DNA from: Halopenitus salinus
GTDB taxonomy: Archaea; Halobacteriota; Halobacteria; Halobacteriales; Haloferacaceae
NCBI RefSeq assembly: GCF_042662125.1
Contig: NZ_JBHSXL010000015.1
Span: 1-48,867 of the forward strand
Length of the DNA: 48,867 nucleotides
Reading direction: 5' to 3'
Within the stretch, counting starts at the first letter, position 1; every line of letters begins with the position of its first letter. Below the pieces are notes generated by a model, which saw only the letters and a list, made by a program, of their open reading frames with translations, searched no databases and was not told the DNA's origin. Below are positions 25,701 through 32,544 of this stretch, piece after piece. A program made the position numbers and the translations under genes.

Positions 25701-26676
25701 GTACAAAATAGAGGAGAATGAGGATGGAGAGCTAACATCCGACCTCTACACAGAAAGCCATCTAAAAAAGAATCTACCACTCTCGTGGGAGTATTTCGAG
25801 GAACATCGAGAAACGCTTGAAGGACGAGAGGGAGGGAAAATGAACGGTCGTGATGACTGGTATGGCTTCATCTATCCGAAAAGCCACGATCGCTTTGAGC
25901 GACCGAAAGCTATCGGAGCACACATATCGGAAAATTCGCGATTTATGGTGGACTCTGTCGGAGTCTGGTATTTCAAAACCGCCTACGGAATCCAACTATT
26001 ACCCGAAATTGACGAACTTACCGAAGTTGTCACCGCTCAAATGAACTCGAAGGCTCTCGATTTCTATTTCAAGCATATTACGACTGTTAAGGCTGGAGGA
26101 TTCTACGAGTACCGGGCGCAATATCTGGAACAATTACCCACCATTACAGAGGGAGATGCGTCTTCGTTCGATACGATTCAGTCACGGGCAGACAAAATCG
26201 TGGCTACTCTCGATATAGACAATAAGACGGGACGCTTCCCTGAAGCCTATCTCGGAGACTTCGACGGCGACCTCGGGTACATCGACTATGAGTGGCAGAC
26301 CCGACGCTACCCGGTTGACGCCGACATTCAGCAGAAAACCGATGGACGCTTCGCGGTTACTGCTGGCCGCTCCGACGAGATTACCGACCCGCTAATGGAT
26401 CGCGGCGACCAAGAGGAGCGAAAGCTCCGAGCGAAGTACGTTCACACCGCTGTAGATGGGCGGAATATGAAGAAGGGAGAACAACAGACGATCCCGATCC
26501 CACGTTCTCGGGACGGCGTGGAACAACTCATAGAGGTGCTGGAAGCCGACCGGAAAACAGTCGAAGAAACAAGCATCGAAGACCTCGAAGCGGAGATCGA
26601 CGAGACGGTGTACAACCTGTTCGACCTCACCGATGAGGAGCGGGAGGTTATCGAGGACTACCTCGAAGTGTTCTGA
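22795..26676 (+). CDS. Type IIG restriction-modification enzyme (nuclease, methylase and specificity in one chain)
   Basis: A 1293-residue protein. N-terminal nuclease of the PD-(D/E)XK kind: P61-D62, then VYEFK with E77 and K79. After a helical linker the adenine methyltransferase domain follows: EFYTPQPVIDYIMD, motif I DPSCGSGTFL (436-445), GLDIHPFAVLMAQIR, and catalytic NPPYVRIQN (N699-Y702). The last part is the target recognition domain and a C-terminal helical region. Such Eco57I-like enzymes methylate one strand of their site and cut unmodified DNA at a distance, with no separate subunit. Bases about 25435-26215, which cover the recognition domain, are near 45 percent GC by my line counts, against 55-60 percent in the methylase part. 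It has its own TATA-like box. The target site cannot be read. Confidence 0.9.
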   Translation: MSDTSAILDALHEVSSRLDGNMTEKDVENAFLNENFYTHLGYQGTGYDLRSEWTLPDDRRPDYVTLDNNESVTAVYEFKTTGRDLTPHEDQLFHYVDELKADYGVLTNGDELRLYRRDGHTHLLTVSLEDATESDAADLEAALQKPEWDITDPESVTAFLDRLDEVELDGQLGQEHFFETFRLEEDSPFANLVTAMMDLLEELRDEQEAKFVKGAYDFWEASYASEPDETPDSWEPFIGGKQSLRDFMFCLESGHALLARLLLAKATDDHDFFPNSKGLRRYFDELGGFSGNIELDAYPVAANGMIEDMRNQLVQSLFEDDIFIWWTDGYGEQTASQHDSPYTRFRDVAKDGSEVSRVSPATRERFSRAIAHVSFAVLKFDFAEIEGDPLGDLYQRYFDPETRKALGEFYTPQPVIDYIMDGVDYNVGVSQERLIDPSCGSGTFLVEAVNRYLDDVRRYNDDPDWSEHLTELCTTPHIVGLDIHPFAVLMAQIRFMVAILPEYREAKRETESFTIRRLPIFRTDSLRNERELTGIDLGDDEQTQMTLDSITEDSQDVKIPVPLPIEVNEGEVADSELEDGFLVQRVRMPKYDTAKMNAGVRNFGEYYAALQGVLDVVKFHMQESWWEYGGGLEQGIHRYTTREYDGVEEFFEPYVNDILATVRYLREDHGDGRLFKMFEDSVLALVVKNYMEYQYVVGNPPYVRIQNLPDQQKAILDELYDSTTGNYDLYCPFYERGIDWLEEGTGRLGYITPNQFMVTDYGDGLRRVLREETALDEVYDFRDSGVFKDATNYPAIVIAEDEPDEDAREKNQIRCVRVKANVEEDTGRALDEEIVAAVRDHRGEPGYSDEFIDVFDFPQMELGDGYWSMMPPEELEVFRKLERKSDSRLDEITDSVFAGTQTSANKVYVVTPVNAGRMEPDEGGDTVRVVPSGEDREYEIETDLLSPWLDGKDIQRWEADWSGQHVILPYKIEENEDGELTSDLYTESHLKKNLPLSWEYFEEHRETLEGREGGKMNGRDDWYGFIYPKSHDRFERPKAIGAHISENSRFMVDSVGVWYFKTAYGIQLLPEIDELTEVVTAQMNSKALDFYFKHITTVKAGGFYEYRAQYLEQLPTITEGDASSFDTIQSRADKIVATLDIDNKTGRFPEAYLGDFDGDLGYIDYEWQTRRYPVDADIQQKTDGRFAVTAGRSDEITDPLMDRGDQEERKLRAKYVHTAVDGRNMKKGEQQTIPIPRSRDGVEQLIEVLEADRKTVEETSIEDLEAEIDETVYNLFDLTDEEREVIEDYLEVF

Positions 26677-26923
26677 CTACACTCCAGTCAAAGTACTCGG
26701 TACTGTGGGCTGTATTTCTCCATTCAGCCTCCTTTCCGTCAGCAGATATAGCCAAACAGCTGAACGCGGGATTTCAAACGGCCCATTTTGTTTTGGACGT
26801 CCGTTTAACCCTAACTACGAAATACAAGTCTTCTAAATGCCAAAAAACGCCGTTAATAACGTGGGTTCTATTACACGCCGGCGTCGTAACTACTATAGTG
26901 GGGGGACTAGTACCTGTTTGTAG
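26677..26923. other. Intergenic stretch with promoter for the nuclease pair
   Basis: No gene seen. CTACTATAG at 26889-26897 lies about 27-30 bases before the ATG at 26924 and is a likely TATA element. CCGTTAATAACG at 26849 is a perfect 12-base palindrome and could be an operator. Confidence 0.4.
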
Positions 26924-27691
26924 ATGACCCCCGTCGAACTCCCAAGCCGGGCCAAGCCCGAGGCGCTACACGAACTCTGCCGCCACCTTCACAAGGTTAG
27001 CGGCTCCAAGAAGACCGACCTCTATGACCAACTGGAAATTGATCAGCGGCAGATTCGAGCCTGCATTGACTATGGCGCGAAACTTGGCTTCTTGACTGTC
27101 GAGGACGACGACGTTCAGAACACCAATCGAGGTTCAGGTATCAGCTACTCCGAGAACATCGACGACAAGCCGGTACAGACCGCATTTCGAGAAGCCATCG
27201 GATTTTACGAACCGTACCGGGACACGCTACTGCGTATCCACGCCGGAAACTTAGTGGAGAAAGTCAAAGACAATCCGGCGGTCAAACAGAGCGTATTCAA
27301 GGAGAAGGCGGAAGCATCGACTGGCGACGAGCATTCGGATAGGGAAATCAATCTCCTGATCAAAACCGCTCAGGCGGCTGGACTTGGAGAGTTCATCACC
27401 GGAAGAAAGGGATTTGAGACGCGCCTCGAAGTGTCCGACCAGTATGGGGAATTTGTCAACGAACTGGCCGAGGAGTACCCGATACCCGAACCCGAAGAAA
27501 CCGTTGAGGAGGAATCTACCGAAGCGGGCAAAGATGTGGAAGCCGATAAAGTATCCGCTGACGTGGACGAAATGGTGTTGAAGGCTGACGAGTCTGCCAA
27601 GCAACTGAAATTGAAAGTTGAATACGACGTAACCAACAAGAGTAAGGAACAGATCGCCAGTCTCGTTCAGGGGATTCGAGGTGAAAAGTAA
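26924..27691 (+). CDS. Winged-helix-like protein of unknown function, paired with a nuclease
   Basis: A 255-residue protein. The first 65 residues (LHELCRHLHKVSGSKKTDLYDQ, then IDYGAKLGFLTVEDD) look like a winged-helix module: three helices, then a strand pair. The middle (FREAIGFYEPYRDTLLRIHA) resembles a second helical domain, and residues 190-220 are an acidic linker rich in Glu. The end (LKADESAKQLKLKVEYDVTNKSKEQIASLVQGI) is a short alpha-beta tail. I cannot name a family. Its stop TAA overlaps the ATG of the next gene (TAATG), so the two are translationally coupled and should act together. It may recognise DNA or another signal for the nuclease partner. Confidence 0.65.
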   Translation: MTPVELPSRAKPEALHELCRHLHKVSGSKKTDLYDQLEIDQRQIRACIDYGAKLGFLTVEDDDVQNTNRGSGISYSENIDDKPVQTAFREAIGFYEPYRDTLLRIHAGNLVEKVKDNPAVKQSVFKEKAEASTGDEHSDREINLLIKTAQAAGLGEFITGRKGFETRLEVSDQYGEFVNELAEEYPIPEPEETVEEESTEAGKDVEADKVSADVDEMVLKADESAKQLKLKVEYDVTNKSKEQIASLVQGIRGEK

Positions 27692-28758
27692 TGCCTCTCA
27701 ACGATGAGTTGTCGCGGTATTCGGAGCGGTCAGTTCAACTGATTGAGAACTCCCCACAGATGGACGAGGAGAACACCAAGCGGAAGATCATCGAACCGCT
27801 GATTGAGCTTCTCGGATGGGATATTCTCTCCTCTGACGTTGAGCTTGAGTACTCTGTTCAGATGGGGTCGGGGACAAAGAAGGTTGATTACGCACTCAAG
27901 CGGGAGGGAACACCCATCGTATTCGTGGAGGCGAAGGGATGTGACACGCCACTTGGCCAAAGTCACGAGAATCAGCTGAAAAGCTACATGCGACAAGTCG
28001 GGGTCGATTGGGGACTCCTCACTAATGGTCGTAAATTCGAAATATTCCGGCGAGACGTATCCAGCAACCGCCCCAACGAAATCTCACTTGCGAAGTTCAC
28101 CATCGAGAGAGTTCCTGCTAACGAACACCCCCTCAAGGCTCTTTCTCGGGAGTCTATCGACTCGGGAGAATCCCGACAAATTGCTGAGAAGATCGAAGCA
28201 GTACAGAACGCTGTCGCCTCCCTCCGAAAAAACAAGGAAACTCTTGCAGAGGACGTGACGGGTGAGGTTACGGAGGTCGCCGGAAGTGCTGTGTCACAGC
28301 AAATCGAGGATGAAGCGAAAGCGTTCGTCGACGACCTCATCGAGACGTTGGAGGAGGAGGCCCACCGGACAGCTGTAATTCAAGACCCAAAGGGAGGTGA
28401 CGACAAACCCGAGGGTGGAGAGTACATCATTAGTCTCAATCGAAATGGCGACGAGGTCTTCCGAGTGGCAGAGGATGTCCAATCGGAGGCAGTTGGGTCA
28501 CTCGTGAACTACCTCATAGGGGAGGAGGGGCTTCTTGACGAGATCGATATACCTTACATTCCCGGTACAGGACAGGGAAGTCGCGCACTCCTCAACGATG
28601 AACCCACGCATCCGAACGGTTCAGATATGCGGGCACAAAAGAGAGTTTCAGGTGGGTATTATTTACTCACGAACCTAAACTCAGAAGACAAGAAGCGATA
28701 CACATCAGAACTCCCCGAGAAGGTGGGTTTGGAATGCGATTTCTCCCAGAATTGGTGA
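27691..28758 (+). CDS. HsdR-N-type nuclease without helicase
   Basis: A 355-residue protein. Residues 20-140 form a type I restriction HsdR N-terminal-like nuclease domain: E35 in KRKIIEPLIELLGWD, D66 in KKVDYALK, and E80-A-K82 in FVEAKG, the PD-(D/E)XK catalytic set; the following LKSYMRQVGVDWGLLTNGRKFEIF is typical. A coiled-coil-prone helix (about 160-230) follows, and then an alpha-beta C-terminal domain (ISLNRNGDEVFRVAEDVQSEAVG). There is no helicase motor, so it is not a complete HsdR. It is coupled to the winged-helix-like protein, next to a type IIG enzyme. A two-gene defence system is a reasonable inference. Confidence 0.78.
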   Translation: MPLNDELSRYSERSVQLIENSPQMDEENTKRKIIEPLIELLGWDILSSDVELEYSVQMGSGTKKVDYALKREGTPIVFVEAKGCDTPLGQSHENQLKSYMRQVGVDWGLLTNGRKFEIFRRDVSSNRPNEISLAKFTIERVPANEHPLKALSRESIDSGESRQIAEKIEAVQNAVASLRKNKETLAEDVTGEVTEVAGSAVSQQIEDEAKAFVDDLIETLEEEAHRTAVIQDPKGGDDKPEGGEYIISLNRNGDEVFRVAEDVQSEAVGSLVNYLIGEEGLLDEIDIPYIPGTGQGSRALLNDEPTHPNGSDMRAQKRVSGGYYLLTNLNSEDKKRYTSELPEKVGLECDFSQNW

Positions 28759-29196
28759 TCTGACCTGAATCTCCGACTGCTACCTATAGTCGCGTGAAAT
28801 CTTCACAAACGCAAAAGCTCAACAACTTCCTGAGTCTGACCTCAGAGTTCCTACTCGAAAGGATTGAGTGAAACGTAGCCGACTGGTTACTACCGATACC
28901 CGTGGTCGGATCAACGAGCGCGAACATCTTCAACGGTAACTTCCACTGATCCCTTCACCAGTCTCATCTTCGTGTTTGTTTCAGTAGTTCAACACATAGA
29001 GTCGGCGTTAGTCACTGAATCGTCTCAGTAATATTTCTATTCACGTCATATCTACTTCTCTAAGATAACTCGATCCCACACCCTCTATGTGTTAAACTAC
29101 ACATTTCAAACAATGATACAATCCGTTGTTGTTGATACTTCCCTGGCACTTCCCCGGTGTATCACTACTTATCCACCCTAATGAATGCTAAGGGGT
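28759..29196. other. Gene-free stretch with inverted motif copies
   Basis: About 440 bases between converging genes with no supportable gene. It carries the short motif copy at 28991-29001 and the inverted full copy at 29081-29096, about 90 bases apart and facing each other. A TATA-like GGGTTTATATACC lies at 29193-29205. Confidence 0.45.
29081..29096 (-). repeat. 16-bp motif, copy 2 (inverted)
   Basis: On the minus strand it reads TTTAACACATAGAGGG, identical to 20375-20390. With the partial copy at 28991-29001 it forms an inverted pair. Confidence 0.7.
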
Positions 29197-29985
29197 TTAT
29201 ATACCACCCCTCCAACGCTGTCCGTGCTTCTCGTCCACCGAGGGTGATTCCACGATCCGACGATCGGGATGTTCGTTCGCTTTCCAGTTGGGCTTCCGCG
29301 AGTCGAACTGTACCGGCGGTAGCTCTCCGAAGGTTTGGTCGAACATTCGGCAGACGTTCTCGATACGGTTCTCGCTGAGATTGAACTCCTCAGCTACCTC
29401 CTCGAACAGTTCGTCTGTCTCGGGACTGTTCGGATGGAAGTGCCTTTCCTTGGTGTACCCGCTCTCGTCCCGATGGACGACGTATGCACAGGTGCAGAAG
29501 ACGGCCAGTTCCAACCGCTGTCCGAATTTCTCGCCGTCGATGTTCGTTGCCCTCGCGATCGAACGCTCGATCTGCCGTTCCGTCAGATTGAGCCGTTGGC
29601 CGATGATTTCGACGAGGTCTTTTCGAAGCCGGTAGGTGTGGAGTTGGCTGTGTTCCCACGTCGGGCCGTTCTTCTCGCCGCGATTGATGGCGGAAAGCAT
29701 CCGAAAGTATCGTTCCCGATTGAGGTTAAGAAAGTCGGACACCCACTTCTCACCTCGAACGTCGCTTGGAGAGAAAAACGTCGCACAATGAGGGTCAGGT
29801 TTCGTTAGGTCGTTGTACGCCTCCCCGTTGATGTGTATCTCGTCCTTGTCGCCGTCATCCTCAGAGTCGGTCGGTGTGTAGACTGATTTCGAGTCGGTTG
29901 GCGGATCTACCTCGGGCGTGGCGGCGTATTCGTCAGATGGTTCAGTTATCGTTTCGGCTGTGTGGCTGGTTTGGTTGGCACTCAT
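29197..29985 (-). CDS. Element protein of unknown function
   Basis: A 262-residue acidic protein. The first 60 residues are disordered-looking (Ser, Thr, Asp, Glu). The middle has GEKWVSDFLNLNRERYFRML and then LNLTERQIERSIARATNIDG and FGQRLELAVFCTCAYVVHRDE, which look like helical repeats; the later EEVAEEFNLSENRIENVCRMF resembles the earlier LTERQIERSIARA segment, so there may be two similar helical units, as in cyclin-like folds. No family is recognised. It stands next to the integrase on the same strand, separated by 281 bases, and may be a regulator of integration or replication. Confidence 0.6.
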   Translation of the reverse strand: MSANQTSHTAETITEPSDEYAATPEVDPPTDSKSVYTPTDSEDDGDKDEIHINGEAYNDLTKPDPHCATFFSPSDVRGEKWVSDFLNLNRERYFRMLSAINRGEKNGPTWEHSQLHTYRLRKDLVEIIGQRLNLTERQIERSIARATNIDGEKFGQRLELAVFCTCAYVVHRDESGYTKERHFHPNSPETDELFEEVAEEFNLSENRIENVCRMFDQTFGELPPVQFDSRKPNWKANEHPDRRIVESPSVDEKHGQRWRGGI

Positions 29986-30226
29986 AGGTTAACGAAGGGG
30001 TTGGCGATACCCATCATCGACGGACAGCGCCGGATCTCAGAGAGGGTAACGCCAGTAAAATGCCTCTACTGTACAGACGGTAGCCACTTCCTTAATACTA
30101 GTGTGAGAACAATATGCCATGGGGGGTTCGAGATGGATTCCCCGTCATCCCTTCAATCTGTGTCTCGACACACCGAGAGTTCGTCCGCACCTCACCCTAC
30201 ATCGATAATGCTGATGAATGACACAC

Positions 30227-30262
30227 CCCACCCCCGGCCTTAACAGGTCGGGGGCTTTTTTC
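30227..30262 (+). terminator. Hairpin and T-run reading on the plus strand
   Basis: CCCCCGGCC and GGTCGGGGG pair with one G-T wobble around a six-base loop (TTAACA), followed closely by six T. It has the form of an intrinsic terminator for plus-strand transcription, yet both neighbouring genes are on the minus strand. It might end a small RNA or antisense transcript from the 281-base gap. Confidence 0.6.
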
Positions 30263-30266
30263 TATT

Positions 30267-31424
30267 TTACCACTTATCTTCAGCTCGGTTATCTGCACTT
30301 CGTTTATTCGTTCGAAGGTACTTTCGAGTCGTTTTGAGATTGGAATGTCGGACTTGTTCCGCCGCTTGTGCGATTCCCTCTTTCTCGGTCCAGAGCGAAG
30401 CGACCCCATGACGGAATGAGTACCACGATAGGGTACGGTTCGATCCTTGGAGGTCAGCACCCTCTATGAGTTGGTCCAGCAGTTTGTTCAGATTCCGAGC
30501 ATCGTATCGATTTCCATATTTCGTAAGCCACAGCTCGTCTTCACCGTCGTACTTTTCATACGATTGCCGCTCCTGAAGCCAATGTTTCAGAGCATTTCGA
30601 GAGGTAGACGAGATTTCGCAATTCCAGGCTTCCTTATTCTTAGTAGACTCCTTTGCGGGGATATTGATCATGTTCCGATCGAGGTCAATCCACTCCGGCT
30701 GCATTTTCCCCACCTCAATAGGTCGGAGTCCGAGATCGGAAGTGACCGAAATAATCGAGGGGTACTTCCACGACGAGGCGTTTTTAAAGTCTTCTTTCGA
30801 TACGTTCTCCTTCTTGATCCCCTGTTGTTGAGCGACGAACCGTTTCAATTCCGCCCGTTCGTCGGACGTGAGATTCCAGTAACTCTTGATGGAGTATTTC
30901 TCTAGTGCGGCTTCATAGAGTCGATTCATCTCGTCAGGGTAGAATCGATCTTTAACCTTCTCCGAGTCGTCGGAATTGCGCGATGGTTCGATCGGAATGT
31001 CGTGTTCCCACTCGGGAATGTCTCGATTCTGAGCCTCGCGCTTGTATTTGAATAACCGGCGGATGCACTTCTCGAACGTGTAGACGTAGCTATCTGGGTG
31101 GGTGGAGTGTTTCATTAACGTATCGAGAAGTTCGGTGGCTTGCTCTTGGGTTATTTCTTTGGTGAATTCCCCTTCTTGTTCCCACAACCATTTGTACACT
31201 TCATCGATCTTGTAGTGGGTAGTTTTGACTGTAGATTCTGAGAAGCCTTCTCCTCGGTACGTGTCTTTCCCCTCGTTCATCAGCCAGCGGATGAAGGTGA
31301 TTTTGTACTGCTTGTAGTCGTCTTGGATCATCTCGCTGAATGATTGTAGCGACTCGTTCGTAGCTTCAGCAACGGGGGGTACTGGTAGCTCTGTTTCCTC
31401 TTGTTCGCGCGTGTTGATTTTCAT
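30267..31424 (-). CDS. Tyrosine recombinase (integrase)
   Basis: A 385-residue integrase that would join and cut the element at tRNA-Gly. The N-terminal core-binding domain is helical (residues 25-130). The catalytic domain has R234 in DLGLRPIEV, a Lys near 258-262 in IPAKESTKNK, YSFRHG with R338 and H339, VRHSNLKTT with H360, and the nucleophile Tyr369 in RKYLRT. The usual His of the HxxR box is Tyr335 here. The gene ends 281 bases before the next element gene and starts 142 bases from the tRNA 3' end, the typical place for an integrase. It is transcribed away from the tRNA. Confidence 0.9.
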   Translation of the reverse strand: MKINTREQEETELPVPPVAEATNESLQSFSEMIQDDYKQYKITFIRWLMNEGKDTYRGEGFSESTVKTTHYKIDEVYKWLWEQEGEFTKEITQEQATELLDTLMKHSTHPDSYVYTFEKCIRRLFKYKREAQNRDIPEWEHDIPIEPSRNSDDSEKVKDRFYPDEMNRLYEAALEKYSIKSYWNLTSDERAELKRFVAQQQGIKKENVSKEDFKNASSWKYPSIISVTSDLGLRPIEVGKMQPEWIDLDRNMINIPAKESTKNKEAWNCEISSTSRNALKHWLQERQSYEKYDGEDELWLTKYGNRYDARNLNKLLDQLIEGADLQGSNRTLSWYSFRHGVASLWTEKEGIAQAAEQVRHSNLKTTRKYLRTNKRSADNRAEDKW

Positions 31425-31565
31425 ATTTCCACCGTGAGCCTGGATTGTGGTCCTACCCCTACCCCATATGGCGGTTTTTCGGGTGGTGTTAGGACCGATT
31501 TTCTTTTAGGCCTTTTCACAGAATTTGCGGTGGAAAAAGGCGAAATCGGGCGTGTTAGAGCCGTA
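31425..31565. promoter_or_regulatory. Integrase upstream region and probable arm sites
   Basis: GGTCCTA near 31453 and TAGGACC near 31485 form a 7-bp inverted repeat, and GGTCCTACC also occurs inside the tRNA at 31612. These may be integrase-binding arm sites or an operator. The stretch separates the integrase start from the attachment site. Confidence 0.4.
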
Positions 31566-31610
31566 TGCGCCGGCCGGGATTTGAACCCGGGCCATGAGCT
31601 TGGAAGGCTC
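31566..31610 (-). repeat. Right attachment site inside tRNA-Gly
   Basis: The 3' 45 bases of the tRNA gene, identical to 13218-13262. Strand exchange must lie within these 45 bases, probably in or near the anticodon loop (31600-31606). Confidence 0.92.
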
Positions 31611-31636
31611 AGGTCCTACCACTAGACCACCGGCGC
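31566..31636 (-). tRNA. tRNA-Gly (anticodon UCC)
   Basis: A 71-base cloverleaf on the minus strand. The acceptor stem GCGCCGG pairs with CCGGCGC, followed by discriminator A; the D arm contains GTCTAGTGGTAGGAC; the anticodon arm TGAGC-CTTCCAA-GCTCA gives anticodon TCC (31602-31604); the T loop is TTCAAAT. CCA is not encoded. It is intact although the element used its 3' half as attachment site, because the element restores the same sequence. Confidence 0.95.
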
Positions 31637-31711
31637 CCATCTACGGGAAATCGCCGGTGGAATAAGGACCTTGCCCTTTTCGATCGGGACCGGGTCGGGA
31701 CGGTTCACACC

Positions 31712-32461
31712 TCACCTGGCGGCCGGATCCGGCCGAACGACCACGTAGCAGTTGCCGCTGGAGATCTCGAACTCCTCGATCGACAGGTCGCTCGCCTCGA
31801 GGTCCGCACGGAACTCCGCGGGCGCGTAGATGTGGTAGAACCGGGGAACCGTCTCGCCGCCCGGAAGCGTCCAGTCGACCGTGGTGTCGAACCCCTCCGC
31901 GTCGGCGTCCTCGACGTTCGCGTCGTCGGTGGTGGTCCCAGGGACGTCCGCGAAGCGATCGTGGGCCGTACTCCAGGTGCTCACGAGCGCGACGCCGTCG
32001 CCACACAGAACGCGGGCGAGTTCGTCGAGGCTTCGAACCCGGTGCTCGCGGGATCGGAGGTGATGGATCGTCGCGACGTAGACGCCGAGGTCCACGGAGT
32101 CAGTCCGGAGCGGCAGGGACGCGGCGTCGCCCTGCAGGAGTTCGGCATCGAATCCTCGGGAGTCGCGCCGATCGGCCGCCTCCCGGAGGAGTCCGCGGCT
32201 CGCGTCGACGCCGACGACCGACCACGAACGCCGTGCCAGCGTCTCCGTGTGGCGACCGTTTCCACAGCCGACGTCGAGCGCCCGCGTCGCCGTCCGTCCC
32301 TCGAGGAAGGACTCGACCTCCGGCCAGGCGTACTCGCGCGTCTTCGCGAAGTGGGCGGCGATCCGATCGTACGTCGCGATGGGATCGCGGTCCCGCGGGC
32401 GCGGTCCACCCGATTCAGGACCGTCCCGTTCGGAATCCTTCCGTTCGGAGTCCTCCGCCAT
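31712..32461 (-). CDS. SAM-dependent methyltransferase, Trm9/ALKBH8-like
   Basis: A 249-residue class I methyltransferase. The N-terminus is an acidic linker; then YDRIAAHFAKTREYAWPEVESF, motif I ALDVGCGNGRHTETLA, motif II-like VVGVDASRGLL, and SVDLGVYVATIHHLRSREHR for the later SAM and substrate region. The HFAKTR and FYHIYAPAEFRADL stretches resemble Trm9 and the ALKBH8 methyltransferase domain, which methylate carboxymethyl uridine at tRNA wobble position 34. The start at 32461 drops a 29-residue basic extension that is not protein-like. It is the first host gene right of the element, so it is unrelated to the cargo. The exact substrate in archaea is inferred from family. Confidence 0.8.
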   Translation of the reverse strand: MAEDSERKDSERDGPESGGPRPRDRDPIATYDRIAAHFAKTREYAWPEVESFLEGRTATRALDVGCGNGRHTETLARRSWSVVGVDASRGLLREAADRRDSRGFDAELLQGDAASLPLRTDSVDLGVYVATIHHLRSREHRVRSLDELARVLCGDGVALVSTWSTAHDRFADVPGTTTDDANVEDADAEGFDTTVDWTLPGGETVPRFYHIYAPAEFRADLEASDLSIEEFEISSGNCYVVVRPDPAAR

Positions 32462-32544
32462 GGACGCTCCTGCGGAGGCCGCGGGGAAAGGTTCCCCGAA
32501 AGTCCCGCGTATCGGTGGATGGTGATGGCGATCGGTCCCGCGTC

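Larger units (their letters stand above)
13218..31610. mobile_element. Integrated element at tRNA-Gly, with integrase, HUH Rep and defence genes
   Basis: The region between two perfect 45-bp direct repeats (13218-13262 and 31566-31610). The right repeat is the 3' part of an intact tRNA-Gly; the left one is the displaced original end. Base composition is clearly lower in GC than the flanks. It carries a tyrosine integrase next to the tRNA, a HUH replication protein with small partner genes, a helicase-like gene, and four defence-type genes or gene pairs. No capsid, spike, terminase or type IV secretion gene was recognised. It is therefore best described as an integrated rolling-circle plasmid or mobilizable element of about 18.3 kb rather than a complete provirus. 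Before insertion, the methylase at 12034 and the methyltransferase at 31712 would have flanked a plain tRNA-Gly gene. Confidence 0.9.

Noticed and set aside
22795..26676. BREX PglX or DISARM methylase
   Set aside because: The chain has its own N-terminal nuclease motif and no other BREX or DISARM genes are near.
29962..30243. 93-codon plus-strand ORF ending at the hairpin
   Set aside because: Composition is not protein-like, and its first codons overlap the start of the minus-strand gene.
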